DNA of 64,000 nucleotides from Micromonospora marina (GCF_900091565.1 NZ_FMCV01000018.1:62001-126000), one strand, 5' to 3'. Positions 31,490 through 40,298 are shown, counted from the first letter of the stretch. The notes: generated by a model from the sequence alone, not told the origin. Translations and numbers: made by a program.

Positions 31490-33592
31490 TCAACGGGCGG
31501 CGGCCGCGGCGCGGGAACGCCACAGCAGCCAGACGAAGTACGGGGTGCCGATCATGGCGGTGACCAGACCGGCGGGAACCTGGGCGGGTGCGATCACGCT
31601 GCGGCCGAGCGTGTCGGCGAGGCTGACCAGGGTGGCGCCGAGCAGCACCGCGACCGGTAGGACGCGGGTGTGCCGCCCGCCGACGAGTGCCCGGGCGGCG
31701 TGCGGCGCGACCAGGCCGACGAAGCCGATCACGCCGACCGCCGACACGGCGGTGGCGGTGAGCAGCGCCGCCAGGCCGAGCGCGACCAGCCGGGCGCGTT
31801 CCAGCCGGACGCCGAGCACCCGGGGCGTGTCGTCGTCGAGCGCGAGCAGGTCCAGTTCGCGGCGTACGGCGGCCACCACCGGCAGCGCGACCAGCAGCGC
31901 GATCGCCACCGGCAACACCTGCGGGGCGGTACGCCCGTAGGTGGAGCCGGACAGCCAGGTCAGTGCCTTGCCGGTGTTCCACGGGTCGGACGAGACCACG
32001 ATGAACGTGATGATCGCCGTACCGCCCTGCCAGACCGCGAACCCGATCAGCACCAGCCGGTCGGAGTTGAGGCCGCGCCGCCGGGCGAGGCCGTAGACCA
32101 GCGCGAACGCGGCGACCGCGCCGAGACCGGCGGCGCCGGACAGGGCGAGCACGCCGGCCATCGGCGCGAACGTCAGCAGCGACACCGCGCCGATGCCGGC
32201 GCCGCCGGTGATGCCGAGGATGCCCGGTTCGGCGAGCGGGTTGCGGCACACCGCCTGCACAGTGGTGCCGGCCAGGGCCAGCGCGGCGCCGGCCAGCAGT
32301 GCCGCGGCGACCCGCGGCCAGCGGGCGTCCAGCACGAATGTGTACGCCGGGCCGGTGCGGCCCTGCACCCAGTTGACGATGTCGCCGAGCAGCACCCAGG
32401 TGTCCCCGGCCAGCATGCCGAGCACCAGCGCGGCGGTGACGACGACCGCGCAGGCCGCGACGACGACCGCGACGAAGCCGCGGGAGCGGACTGCCGCGTG
32501 GCCGCCCGGCGCCTGCCGGGTGGGTCCGGCGTCGCGGTGACGGCGGGCCAACCAGATCAGCAGCACCGCGCCGAAGAGTGTGGTCACCACGCCGGTCGGC
32601 ACGTCGACACCGGCCTGCCCGCCGAGGACGGCGCGCAGCAGCACGTCGGAGCCGAGCACGATGACGACGCCGACGATGCCGGCCAGCGGCATCAGGATGC
32701 GGTGCCGGTGGACCTCGGGCACCCACCGGCCGAGCAGCCGGACGATCACCGGAGCGCCGAGGCCGACGAACCCGATCGGCCCGGCGAGGGTGACCGCCGC
32801 GGCGGAGAGCAGCACGGCGAGCAGCACCACCCAGAGCCGGGTACGGCGTACGTTGAGCCCGAGCACGGTGGCGGTGTCGTCGCCGAGGGCGAGCAGGTCC
32901 AGCCGGTGCCCGAGCGCCACCAGCAGCAGCGCTGCGACCCCGATCACGGGGGCGAGCTGGGTGAACGCGACCAGGTCGCCCTGCACGAGCGAGCCGTTGC
33001 CCCAGGCGAACAGGCCGATGGTGGACTGCTCGAACAGCAGCAGGAGCAGCATGGTCAGCGAGGCCAGCGCCATCGCGGTGGCCGAGCCGGCGAGAATGAG
33101 CCGGGTGGTGGCGGCCTGGCCGCCGGCCGAGAGCAGCATGACCAGGGAGGCGGCGGCGAGGCCGCCGCAGAACGCCAGCCCGCCCGCGGGCAGCGCCGGC
33201 AGCGCGATCCCGAACGCGGCGGTGGCGACGATCGCCAGGTGCGCGCCCGCGTTGACGGCGAGCGTGTCCGGCGAGGCGAGCGGGTTGCGGGTGGTCGACT
33301 GCAACGCCGCACCGGCGAAACCGAGCGCGGCACCGACGGCCAGCCCGGTGAGCAGCCGGGGCAGACGGGAGGCGACCAGCACCCGGGCGGTCTCGTCGTC
33401 GCCGCCGGTGAGCAGCCGGAGCAGGTCCAGCGCCCCCACCGACGACGTGCCCTGGGTGAGGTGCACCGCGGTGATGGTGACGAGCAGCACCGCGGCGAGG
33501 GTGAACGCGCCGGCGACCCGGCTGCGCCGGGCGGGCGGCGGCCCGACCGGGGCCGGCCGGGTGGCCGGCCCCGGTGGGGCGGGGGCGGTCAT
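31490..33592 (-). CDS. Fused double FecCD-type siderophore permease
   Basis: 700 residues, two BtuC/FecCD permease units in one chain as in FhuB. Unit 1 has ASRLPRLLTGLAVGAALGFAGA and ends near LARRHRD. A charged linker follows at about 335-355. Unit 2 repeats the pattern with ARWPRVAAALLAGAALALAG, CRNPLAEPGILGITGGAGIGAV and VGFIGFVGLVAPHAAR, the last being the coupling loop to the ATPase. About 20 membrane segments are expected. The start is taken at the ATG before TAPAPPGP, five bases after the binding-protein stop. Confidence 0.92.
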   Translation of the reverse strand: MTAPAPPGPATRPAPVGPPPARRSRVAGAFTLAAVLLVTITAVHLTQGTSSVGALDLLRLLTGGDDETARVLVASRLPRLLTGLAVGAALGFAGAALQSTTRNPLASPDTLAVNAGAHLAIVATAAFGIALPALPAGGLAFCGGLAAASLVMLLSAGGQAATTRLILAGSATAMALASLTMLLLLLFEQSTIGLFAWGNGSLVQGDLVAFTQLAPVIGVAALLLVALGHRLDLLALGDDTATVLGLNVRRTRLWVVLLAVLLSAAAVTLAGPIGFVGLGAPVIVRLLGRWVPEVHRHRILMPLAGIVGVVIVLGSDVLLRAVLGGQAGVDVPTGVVTTLFGAVLLIWLARRHRDAGPTRQAPGGHAAVRSRGFVAVVVAACAVVVTAALVLGMLAGDTWVLLGDIVNWVQGRTGPAYTFVLDARWPRVAAALLAGAALALAGTTVQAVCRNPLAEPGILGITGGAGIGAVSLLTFAPMAGVLALSGAAGLGAVAAFALVYGLARRRGLNSDRLVLIGFAVWQGGTAIITFIVVSSDPWNTGKALTWLSGSTYGRTAPQVLPVAIALLVALPVVAAVRRELDLLALDDDTPRVLGVRLERARLVALGLAALLTATAVSAVGVIGFVGLVAPHAARALVGGRHTRVLPVAVLLGATLVSLADTLGRSVIAPAQVPAGLVTAMIGTPYFVWLLWRSRAAAAAR

Positions 33593-33597
33593 CGCGC

Positions 33598-34587
33598 TCA
33601 AGCCGTGTAGACCTTGACGAGCTCGTCGATGTACTGCTTGGCGGACAGCGTGCCGCCGAACGTCCAGATGCCGTTGGGCATCTTGTGCAGCTTGCTCTGC
33701 TGCACGAACGGCAGGGAGCGCCAGATCGCGTTGCCGGCGAGGCCGTCGGCGAAGACGTCGGTGCCGTCCGAGGCGTTGTAGAAGAAGTGCAGATCCTGGC
33801 CCTTGAGGACGGTCATGCCCTCGACGTCGGTCTGACCGAGGCCCCACATCTCGTCGGTCTTGCCGGTCCAGGCGTTCTCGAGGCCGAGCTGGATGCCGAG
33901 CTGGGACACGAACGCGCCCTGGCCGAACATCCGGATGGAGACGGTGCTGCCCTCCTTCCAACCGTCGGCGAAGGCGAACTGCTCGCCGGCCGCACCGGCG
34001 TCGGCGATCTTCTTCTTGCCGTCGGCGAGGGCGGCGTCGAAGTCGGCGAGCAGCTTGTCCGCCTGCGCGGTACGACCGGTCGCGGTGGCGATCATCTTCA
34101 GGTCCGAGCGCATCCGGCCGATGTTGTCGGCGGCGTCGCTGCCCTTGGTGACCAGCACCGGGACGTACTTCTCCAGCTGGGTGACGACGGCGGAGCCGCG
34201 CTCGGCCTCCATCACCACGAGGTCCGGCTGGAGGGCGACGATCGAGTCGACGCTCGGCTCACCCCGGGTGCCGACGTCCTTGACGCCCGGGTCGAGCGGG
34301 GCGGCGGTCACCCAGGTGGCGTACCCCGTCGGGTCGGCCACGCCGACCGGCATCACGCCGAGGCCGACGAGCATCTCCACCTCGCCCCACTCCAGGCCGA
34401 CGACCTTGCTCGCCGGGCTCTTGAGGGTGATGGTCTTGCCCCGGCTGTCGGTGACGGTGACCGGGCCGGTGGGAGCGGCGTCGGAGGGGGACGGTGCGGC
34501 GGCGGGCTCCTCGGTGGTGCCGCAGCCGGCGATCAGCAGCGCGCCCGCCGCGGCGGCGGCGAGCAGGGTCAAACGGGTACGCAACAT
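33598..34587 (-). CDS. Ferric-siderophore-binding lipoprotein
   Basis: 329 residues. A lipoprotein signal ends in LIAGC with the lipidated Cys22. The two-lobed class III binding fold is recognisable from VVGLEWGEVEMLVGLGVMPVGVAD, DSIVALQPDLVVME and the C-terminal GTLSAKQYIDELVKVY. It captures ferric siderophore outside the membrane and hands it to the fused permease encoded just downstream. Being next to desABCD, ferrioxamine is the likely ligand (inference). It lies between ATPase and permease in a tightly packed operon. Confidence 0.93.
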   Translation of the reverse strand: MLRTRLTLLAAAAAGALLIAGCGTTEEPAAAPSPSDAAPTGPVTVTDSRGKTITLKSPASKVVGLEWGEVEMLVGLGVMPVGVADPTGYATWVTAAPLDPGVKDVGTRGEPSVDSIVALQPDLVVMEAERGSAVVTQLEKYVPVLVTKGSDAADNIGRMRSDLKMIATATGRTAQADKLLADFDAALADGKKKIADAGAAGEQFAFADGWKEGSTVSIRMFGQGAFVSQLGIQLGLENAWTGKTDEMWGLGQTDVEGMTVLKGQDLHFFYNASDGTDVFADGLAGNAIWRSLPFVQQSKLHKMPNGIWTFGGTLSAKQYIDELVKVYTA

Positions 34588-34615
34588 CGGTTTCTCTTCT
34601 GTGGGCAGGAGTCGG

Positions 34616-35440
34616 TCAGGCGGAGACGCGGGTCGTGTGCCGACCGACGGGACGAGTGGAGAGCAGGTTGGTGAGCGGGTCGACCGTCACCTCGACGCGG
34701 ATGCCGTACGCCTCGGTGAGCGCCGCCTCGGTGAACACCTCGTGCGGAGTGCCGGCGCCGCGGACCCGGCCTTCGTGCAGGAGCACGACCTGGTCGGCGA
34801 CGGCGGCGGCCTGGTTGAGGTCGTGCAGCACCACACCGACGGCGACGCCGGCGGTGTCGGCGAGTTCGCGCATCAGGTCGAGGATCTCCACCTGGTAGCG
34901 CAGGTCCAGGAACGTGGTCGGCTCGTCCAGCAGCAGGATCGCGGTGTCCTGGGCCAGGCAGGTGGCCAGCCAGACCCGTTGCAGCTCGCCGCCGGACAGC
35001 TCGTCGACCGGACGGCCGGCCATGCCGTCGACGCCCGTGACCCGCATGGCCCGGTCGATCGCGGCCGGTCCGTCGAGGTCGTTCGCGCGCCACCGCTGCC
35101 GGTACGGGTGCCGGCCGTAGCCGACCACGTCCCGTACCGTCACCCCGCTGGGGGTGGGGCGGCTCTGTGCGAGCAGCGTGACCCGCCTGGCGAAGTCCCG
35201 GGCGGACAGCGCCCGGGCCGGCGTGCCGTCGGCGAGCACGATCTCGCCGTGCTCCAGCGGGTGCAGGCGGGCCAGCCCGCGCAGCAGCGTCGACTTGCCG
35301 CTGCCGTTGGGGCCGACCAACGCGGTCACTGCTGCGGGCCGCAGCGTGATGGCGGCGTCGTGCACCACTGTCGTGCCGTGGTAGCCCAGCCGCAGGTCGT
35401 TGCCGCTCAAGCCGTCGGCTCGCACCGTTCTGCTCGTCAC
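34616..35440 (-). CDS. Iron-siderophore ABC transporter ATPase
   Basis: 274 residues, FecE/FepC type. Walker A is GPNGSGKST, the signature LSGGELQR, Walker B ILLLDEPT, and the switch His is in LHDLNQA. First gene of the uptake operon. The GTG start abuts an iron box, so the mRNA is either leaderless or has a very short leader, and control by an IdeR/DmdR1-type repressor is expected. It energises the fused permease two genes downstream. Confidence 0.94.
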   Translation of the reverse strand: MTSRTVRADGLSGNDLRLGYHGTTVVHDAAITLRPAAVTALVGPNGSGKSTLLRGLARLHPLEHGEIVLADGTPARALSARDFARRVTLLAQSRPTPSGVTVRDVVGYGRHPYRQRWRANDLDGPAAIDRAMRVTGVDGMAGRPVDELSGGELQRVWLATCLAQDTAILLLDEPTTFLDLRYQVEILDLMRELADTAGVAVGVVLHDLNQAAAVADQVVLLHEGRVRGAGTPHEVFTEAALTEAYGIRVEVTVDPLTNLLSTRPVGRHTTRVSA

Positions 35441-35459
35441 GGAGGTTAGGCTAACCTAA
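35441..35459. promoter_or_regulatory. Iron box for the siderophore-uptake operon
   Basis: GGAGGTTAGGCTAACCTAA matches 17 of 19 positions of the iron-box consensus, the best of the three in the window. It touches the ATPase start codon. The GGAGG at its outer end is on the plus strand and is not a ribosome site for the minus-strand gene. Confidence 0.9.
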
Positions 35460-35466
35460 GCGCCGA

Positions 35467-35835
35467 TCACGCTGTCAAGCCGGTCCTTCGGTCGGAATCG
35501 GCGGCCCGCCGCACGTCGACACGTGTCTCGTGGCGCGCGGTGACGTCGCGGTAGGCGGCGGCGACCCCGGCCAGTCCTCGTCCCAACTCGGCGCCGCGTA
35601 CCCCGGCGTACCCGATGACCAGTGCCGGTGGCCGGTCGTCGGCGCGCAGGGCGTAGAACCGGCCGCCGCGCACCAGCACGGACCGGCGCCACGCCGGGCA
35701 GGTGGCGCGCGACATGCTGGCGTACCGCCCGGCCGCGGCGCTGGAACTCGGCGCGCAGCTGGCGCAGGTGCCGGTCGAACGCACCGGTGTCCACGAGCCG
35801 GGCGAAGACGAGCTGGTGCTCTGCGTGGACGAGGA
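35467..35835 (-). pseudogene. MocR-type (GntR-aminotransferase) regulator, C-terminal remnant 1
   Basis: In two minus-strand frames the sequence encodes HQLVFARLVDTGAFDRHLRQLRAEF and, after a frameshift, GGRFYALRADDRPPALVIGYAG, both characteristic of the aminotransferase part of MocR regulators. The DNA-binding half and most of the PLP domain are missing, so it is dead. Confidence 0.65.
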
Positions 35836-35872
35836 CGTCGACGTGGAGTCCGACCAGGATCGTGGTGGGCCA

Positions 35873-36055
35873 TGGTGACCCGGTTCCAGGCCGACCAGGA
35901 CCTGCGGGTGCTTGCCGAACGGGAGGGCTTCCCGCTGGACCCGAGCCAGCACACCGGCTACTCCCGGTCGCTGTCCGCCGACGGGCGCACCGCCAAGGCG
36001 GTGTTCGACTGCACAGTGCCGTACGCCCAGCGGGACCGGTTCCGCCGGCCCCGGT
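35873..36055 (+). other. Unrecognised protein-like segment between the two MocR remnants
   Basis: Starting at ATG (VTRFQADQDLRVLAEREG) the plus strand encodes about 60 residues with natural composition and ordinary codon bias (PLDPSQHTGYSRSLSADG and on to CTVPYAQRDRFRR). The frame then runs into the second MocR remnant. I do not recognise the family. It is probably another truncated gene, here lacking its 3' part. Confidence 0.35.
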
Positions 36056-36235
36056 TCATCCGAGCCGTCGCTTCCCGTACCGCGCCGGCCAGCAGCGCCA
36101 CTCCCTCGCTGATCCGGGCGGTGGGCAGCGCCGCGTACCCGATCAGGAACGTCGGCTCCGGCGGCGGGTGCGTGACGAAGTAGCCGGAGGCGGGATAGAC
36201 CCGCACGCCGCTGCCGCTGCACACAACGGGTCTGA
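36050..36235 (-). pseudogene. MocR-type regulator, C-terminal remnant 2
   Basis: The minus strand encodes GVRVYPASGYFVTHPPPEP and FLIGYAALPTARISEGVALLAGAV, the extreme C-terminus of a MocR-type regulator, different in sequence from remnant 1. Nothing upstream of about 36240 belongs to it. Confidence 0.6.
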
Positions 36236-36319
36236 TCGAGGACCGCATCGACCATCTCGAACGGCACCTGTCAGCTCACCCAGATGACTCGGCGCGAACG
36301 GGCATGCCGCGACCCGCAG

Positions 36320-36622
36320 CTAGAGGGAGACGGGGCGGCCGCCCAGGGTCACCGTGAGGCGGCCGTCGGTGATGAGAGACCGGGCCAGGGCACCGTTGTA
36401 CGTGCCGCAGCGGTCGATGCTCAGGTTGTTCGAGATCGTCATGGTGCCCGGGTTGCGGTTGTACGTGAACCCGTGCTCGCCGTTGCGGTACGCGATGGTG
36501 CGCCGGACGGTGTGGTTCACCGCGATGTCCTCGCCGCCGAGCTTGAAGCCGTTACGGTCACCGTTGCCGCTCTGCGTGCCGTTGCTCAACGTGCCGTTGC
36601 CGTACGCGAGGGAGTCCTCGAT
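36320..36622 (-). pseudogene. PL9-type pectate lyase, C-terminal remnant
   Basis: The minus strand encodes IEDSLAYGNGTLSNGTQSGN, GFKLGGEDIAVNHTVRRTIA and GFTYNRNPGTMTISNNLSID, repeats of the right-handed parallel beta-helix of family PL9 pectate lyases, ending in a normal stop. The signal peptide and most of the helix are missing upstream of about 36622. Confidence 0.7.
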
Positions 36623-36815
36623 GGTTGGCGGTCAAACCTCTGTCGCACTGAACGATCCCGACGCGCCGTCCGTATCCACTGCCGACCGGAACATCGGCCG
36701 GAACCGCGATGCCGGAGCGGGCACGAGCACGATTCCTCCAGTCGTCACTTCGCACCGTGGAGACGGGGCGGCAGCCGCCGCGCCGGCCCTCCCGGTTCGA
36801 CCAGAGGAGAGGTGC

Positions 36816-37649
36816 ATGACCAGGGGTACGCGCAGGACCGCGGTCCTGAAAGTCGGCGGGGTGGGCGTCCTCGCGGCGCTGTTGTTCGCCGGTGGGCTGC
36901 AACTGGCGTCGGCGGGCGAGAACGGCCGCCCGGCCACCACCGCCGCGCAGACCGTGAACTGCCCGACCGTACGCGACAAGCTGCCCGCCGTACCGGCAGC
37001 GGCATCGGCCCAGGTGGAACGGGAGCTGGCCAACCTGGACCAGGAGATCGCCCGGCAGAACGAGCGGCTGGCCCGGCTCGCGGTCCGGCCCGAGGGCGGC
37101 CCGAACTTCGTCAACAACGCGATCCTCGGCCCGTTGCGCAGCAAGCGGATCGCCGTGCTCGACCGGATCGAGATCGCCTTCAACCGGATCGGCGCGCAGC
37201 GCCCCGATCTGGACGCGCTCGCCACCTGCTCGCTCAACGCCCCGGGCGTGCCGAGCGCCGTCAACGGCGGAGCCCAGGGCGGCACCGGCGGCCAGAACGG
37301 CGACGTGGGAGGCCAGAACGGCGACGCCGGGGGGCAGAACGGCGACGCCGGCGGTGCGGCGCGGACGGTCGACTGCCCCCGGGTCACGCTGCCGGACGTC
37401 CCGGCGGCTGCCGCGGCCCAGGTGCAGGCCGAACTGGCCACGCTGGACAAGCAGATCGCCGAGGCGAACGCCCGCCTCGCCCGGCTCGCGGTACGCCCCG
37501 AGGGCGGACCGGCGTTCATCGACAACGCCGTCCTCGGCCCGCTGCGCAGCAAGCGCGTCGCGGCGCTCGACCGCATCGAGATCGCGTTCAACCGGGTCGG
37601 CGCCCAACGGCCGGACCTGGACGCGCTCGCCACCTGCGGCCTGGACTGA
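36816..37649 (+). CDS. Secreted protein with a duplicated ~80-residue helical domain
   Basis: 277 residues. A Sec signal peptide (TRGTRRTAVLKVGG, then VLAALLFAGGLQLASAGE) is followed by two copies of one domain. Copy 1 is about residues 45-138 (VNCPTVRDKLPAVPAAASAQ to LATCSL) and copy 2 about 187-277 (VDCPRVTLPDVPAAAAAQ to LATCGLD). They are joined by a GGQNGD repeat linker. Each copy has two cysteines at its ends and a long charged helix with LAVRPEGGP and LGPLRSKR. The copies are near-identical at DNA level, so the duplication is recent. I do not recognise the domain. ATG with GAGGAGAGG upstream. Confidence 0.8.
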   Translation: MTRGTRRTAVLKVGGVGVLAALLFAGGLQLASAGENGRPATTAAQTVNCPTVRDKLPAVPAAASAQVERELANLDQEIARQNERLARLAVRPEGGPNFVNNAILGPLRSKRIAVLDRIEIAFNRIGAQRPDLDALATCSLNAPGVPSAVNGGAQGGTGGQNGDVGGQNGDAGGQNGDAGGAARTVDCPRVTLPDVPAAAAAQVQAELATLDKQIAEANARLARLAVRPEGGPAFIDNAVLGPLRSKRVAALDRIEIAFNRVGAQRPDLDALATCGLD

Positions 37650-37699
37650 CTGCCCGGTCGGAGCCCGGCGGTGCACGTCCCGCCGGGCCCCGGCCGCCG

Positions 37700-38170
37700 T
37701 CACAACGGCCCGAACACGTCGCCCGGGTCGGCGTCCAGCGAGAGCGTCTCCAGCACGGTGAGCAGTTGCCGTTCCTCGTACCGGAAGTGCGACTCCATGA
37801 TCGCCGCCACTCCCTCCACGTGCCGGGCCAGCTCCCCGGGCGGGGCGTCGCGGGCCATCGCCGCGCTCAGCCCGGTCAGCAGGTACCCGATCATCGAGTG
37901 GTCCTGCCGCAGCCGGTCCAGCGTGTCGCGCAGCTCGGGATGCCGCGCCGCGATCGCCGGGAAGAGACTCCCGTCCTCGCCCTCGTGGTGCGCGGTCAGC
38001 GCCGCGCAGAACCCGTGGCAGAACAACAGCAGGTCACGCGTCGCCGGGCGGGCCGGCTCACCGCCGGCGAGCGCCCGCCGGGTCACCTCCAGCGCCTCGC
38101 GCAGCCGCCCGTGGACGGCTCGCATCTCGCGGCTCCAGGCCACCAGCCTGGACTGTTCGCCCTCAGCCAT
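37700..38170 (-). CDS. Hemerythrin-like cation-binding protein
   Basis: 156 residues, a four-helix hemerythrin domain. Metal ligands are visible as His in VHGRLREAL, HHEGEDGSLFP with the HxxxE pattern, DHSMIGYLL and ESHFRYEERQLL. Such proteins bind a di-iron centre and sense or buffer oxygen or NO. It stands alone, with an inverted repeat 11 bases upstream of its start. Confidence 0.9.
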   Translation of the reverse strand: MAEGEQSRLVAWSREMRAVHGRLREALEVTRRALAGGEPARPATRDLLLFCHGFCAALTAHHEGEDGSLFPAIAARHPELRDTLDRLRQDHSMIGYLLTGLSAAMARDAPPGELARHVEGVAAIMESHFRYEERQLLTVLETLSLDADPGDVFGPL

Positions 38171-38180
38171 GAGGCGGGGG

Positions 38181-38217
38181 CGAAGGGACGACGAGTGTCA
38201 TCGTCGTACTCCCTTCG
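38181..38217. promoter_or_regulatory. Inverted repeat upstream of the hemerythrin gene
   Basis: CGAAGGGA-CGACGA pairs with TCGTCG-TAC-TCCCTTCG across a six-base loop, 14 pairs with a three-base bulge. Eleven bases before the start codon, it may be an operator or a structured 5' leader. Confidence 0.45.
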
Positions 38218-38521
38218 ATCCGGCGCCTCCATGCCTGACACGGTCTGCCACCGGCACGCGACGCTGCGCGGAGCATAACCAGCGGCGCGGGCACCATCAA
38301 GTAGTGCCGGCGCTACCCCGCGCCGGCAGCAGGCGGGATCAAGCGTGCGCCCCGGACAGCGCTGCGTGCGTCGTGATCCTGGCGATCGCGCTGGTGTTCG
38401 CCAATGCGATCAGCATCGGCGCGCGCTACCTGGTGCCAGGTGGCATGCGACTGGGTACGGCGGCCGCTCCCACCGTCACCGGGATCGTTAAGTGCGCCCA
38501 CCCCGCGCGTCCCGATGGCGG
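38218..38521. other. Intergenic stretch with a possible membrane-segment remnant
   Basis: On the plus strand from about 38365 a frame encodes CVVILAIALVFANAISIGARYLVP, a good membrane helix, without a credible start or downstream domain. No intact gene is seen. Confidence 0.35.
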
Positions 38522-39340
38522 TCAGTACAGTCCCGGTGGCGGCGGTGACCACGAACGGATCATGGTCGCCAGCAGTGCCGGATGGTCGGTCGCACCGCGC
38601 ATGTCCACCGCGCGGCGGCAGCAGATCGTCACGCCGCTCGACGCCAGGATCTGCTGCCGGGCCCCGTCGTCGATCCGGCGGTAGCCCACCGGCACGCAGG
38701 ACCGCACGTCCGGTGTGCCGCCGGCACGCAGGTTGAGGTCACCGCCGACGACGGTCGGCGCGCTCACCGCGTCGCCCCGGACCCCGGGCACCACGGTGCC
38801 GAGCAGCTGCCCGCACTGGGCCAGCGCGACCTGGGCACTGGTGTTCGCCAGGTGCGTGGTGCACGCGTGCAGCCCGGCGGCCCGGACGCACAGCCACACC
38901 CGTTCCTCCGGGTCGGCGAAGTCCTGCGCCGGATAGGTCCCCCGGTGCACCGACGGCCGGGCGTCACCGTCGTCGAGGCGGGCCAGCAGCCCGATCCCGT
39001 ACGGCTCGCCGTTGTTGCACCGGGTGGGACCACCGGAGGGCCGGTCACCTGCGGCCTGGAACGCGGACACCACGGTGCCGCCGGACCGCGCGGCCCGCAG
39101 CGTTCTCTCCAGCGTCACCACGTCGTCGCGGCAGATCTCGTTGAGCGTGACCACGTCGGGCGCCTCGGCGGCGATCACGTCGACGGCCTGGCGGACGGCC
39201 CGGCCGGAGTAACAGCCGGCCCGGCCGCTGTTGCACAGGTTCATCTGGAGCACCCGCAGCACTCCCGTGCCGGTCGTGCCGGCGCCCGACGACCCGGCGG
39301 GCAGCCCGGCCACGACGAGCAGGCACACGACTGCCAGCAC
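38522..39340 (-). CDS. Secreted endonuclease/exonuclease/phosphatase-fold protein
   Basis: 272 residues. The catalytic pattern of the family is present in order: LQMNLCNSG, VTLNEICRDD with the metal-binding Glu, CTTHLANT with His, VGGDLNLRAGG with Asp/Asn, and TDHPALLA as the final Asp-His. A hydrophobic start (LAVVCLLVVAGLPAG) looks like a signal core, but it lacks the positive n-region, which is encoded just upstream (RRVRR) without an ATG or GTG. The start is therefore uncertain. Many cysteines fit an exported protein. Substrate (DNA, lipid head group or other phosphodiester) unknown. Confidence 0.8.
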   Translation of the reverse strand: MLAVVCLLVVAGLPAGSSGAGTTGTGVLRVLQMNLCNSGRAGCYSGRAVRQAVDVIAAEAPDVVTLNEICRDDVVTLERTLRAARSGGTVVSAFQAAGDRPSGGPTRCNNGEPYGIGLLARLDDGDARPSVHRGTYPAQDFADPEERVWLCVRAAGLHACTTHLANTSAQVALAQCGQLLGTVVPGVRGDAVSAPTVVGGDLNLRAGGTPDVRSCVPVGYRRIDDGARQQILASSGVTICCRRAVDMRGATDHPALLATMIRSWSPPPPGLY

Positions 39341-39427
39341 CCGGCGGACACGCCGGGCGGGGTGGGTGGCCGGCTGCGCTGACAGCGGGGCTCCAACGGG
39401 TACGGGCGGCGGCGGGCGCCGGTGATC

Positions 39428-39630
39428 CTATCGCCGGAACGCGTCCGTCGCCGCCCGGGCGGACGGCAGGGTGCCGCTCACGTCGAGGTGGCCGTCGGCG
39501 ACGGCGGTGTCGTGGACGACCGCTCCGAGCCGGGCGAGCAGCGCCAGCACCGTCTCCACCGCGTGCCGGGGCAGGTTCACGTCGAACCGTTCGACCGGCT
39601 GGCACGCCCGCGTACCGGCCTGATAGGCAG
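39428..39630 (-). pseudogene. Ribosome-protection-type GTPase (Otr(A)/Tet-like), C-terminal remnant
   Basis: The minus strand encodes GTRACQPVERFDVNLPRHAV and LLARLGAVVHDTAVADGHLD followed by GTLPSARAA, matching the EF-G domain IV/V end of tetracycline-resistance-type GTPases. The GTPase domain and all upstream parts are absent. Confidence 0.6.
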
Positions 39631-39841
39631 GCACCTGCCCGAGCTGGGCGAGAAGGCGACGCTGTTCAGCCTCCAGACCATGGTGCTGGCCGGCGCGCTG
39701 TCGGCGTACAGCACACCGCCGCCGAGCCTGGCGGCGGCCTACCAGGCCGCGCCCGAACTGGCCCGCCTGCACCTGGAGATGGCGGAGTCGCTGAACACGG
39801 CCCTGACCGCAACCCTCCTGGGCGTGCTGCCCCGCGACTGA
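39620..39841 (+). pseudogene. TetR-family regulator, C-terminal remnant
   Basis: The plus strand encodes GRHLPELGEKATLFSLQTMV and LARLHLEMAESLNTALTATL, ending at a normal stop. This is the helical ligand-domain end of a TetR-type protein; the DNA-binding half is gone. It begins exactly where the divergent GTPase remnant begins. Confidence 0.5.
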
Positions 39842-39845
39842 CCGG

Positions 39846-40298
39846 CTATCGCGGCCCGGCCGAACCCGTGTCGGTCGCGTCCACGATGGAGACCGGCGTG
39901 CCCAGCTCCACGGTCCGGGAGACCGTGCAGAGCCGGTCGTGGGACTGCCGCAGCGAACGCGGCAGCGCCTCGCGGGCCCGGTCGCCGTCCGCACCCGCCG
40001 GGAACGTCACCGCAAAGGTGACGGTGAGGTTCTCCATCCGGTTCCCGGCTTCCGGGTCACGGATCTTGTCGCCGCTCACCGTGACCGCGAATCCGGTCGG
40101 TTCGGCGCGGCGGCTGGTCACGTGGTCGACGTCCACGGCGGTGCAGCCGCCGAGCGCCGCCAGCAGCAGTTCCACCGGCGTGAAGGTCGCGTCCTCCCCC
40201 GTACCCATCGACAGCTCGCCGCCACGGGCGTTGCGCACGACGTACCTGCCCACGCTGGTGCGCTCGATCTCCACCGACCGGAAGGTGTCGTCACTCAT
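39846..40298 (-). CDS. OsmC family peroxiredoxin-like protein
   Basis: 150 residues. The two reactive cysteines of the OsmC fold are present in LGGCTAVDV and RLCTVSRTVELG, with FTPVELLLAALGGC as the typical helix. Such proteins reduce organic hydroperoxides. It stands alone, four bases after the TetR remnant on the opposite strand. ATG start. Confidence 0.92.
   Translation of the reverse strand: MSDDTFRSVEIERTSVGRYVVRNARGGELSMGTGEDATFTPVELLLAALGGCTAVDVDHVTSRRAEPTGFAVTVSGDKIRDPEAGNRMENLTVTFAVTFPAGADGDRAREALPRSLRQSHDRLCTVSRTVELGTPVSIVDATDTGSAGPR

Noticed and set aside
31670..33610. A long plus-strand frame rich in Gln, Asp and His opposite the permease gene
   Set aside because: Antisense of a hydrophobic double permease. 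Its composition is the expected mirror of Leu/Val/Ala codons.
34620..35459. A second iron box within the ATPase gene
   Set aside because: TAAC/CTAA-like bits occur only at the outer box at 35441-35459. Inside the gene no stretch approaches the consensus.
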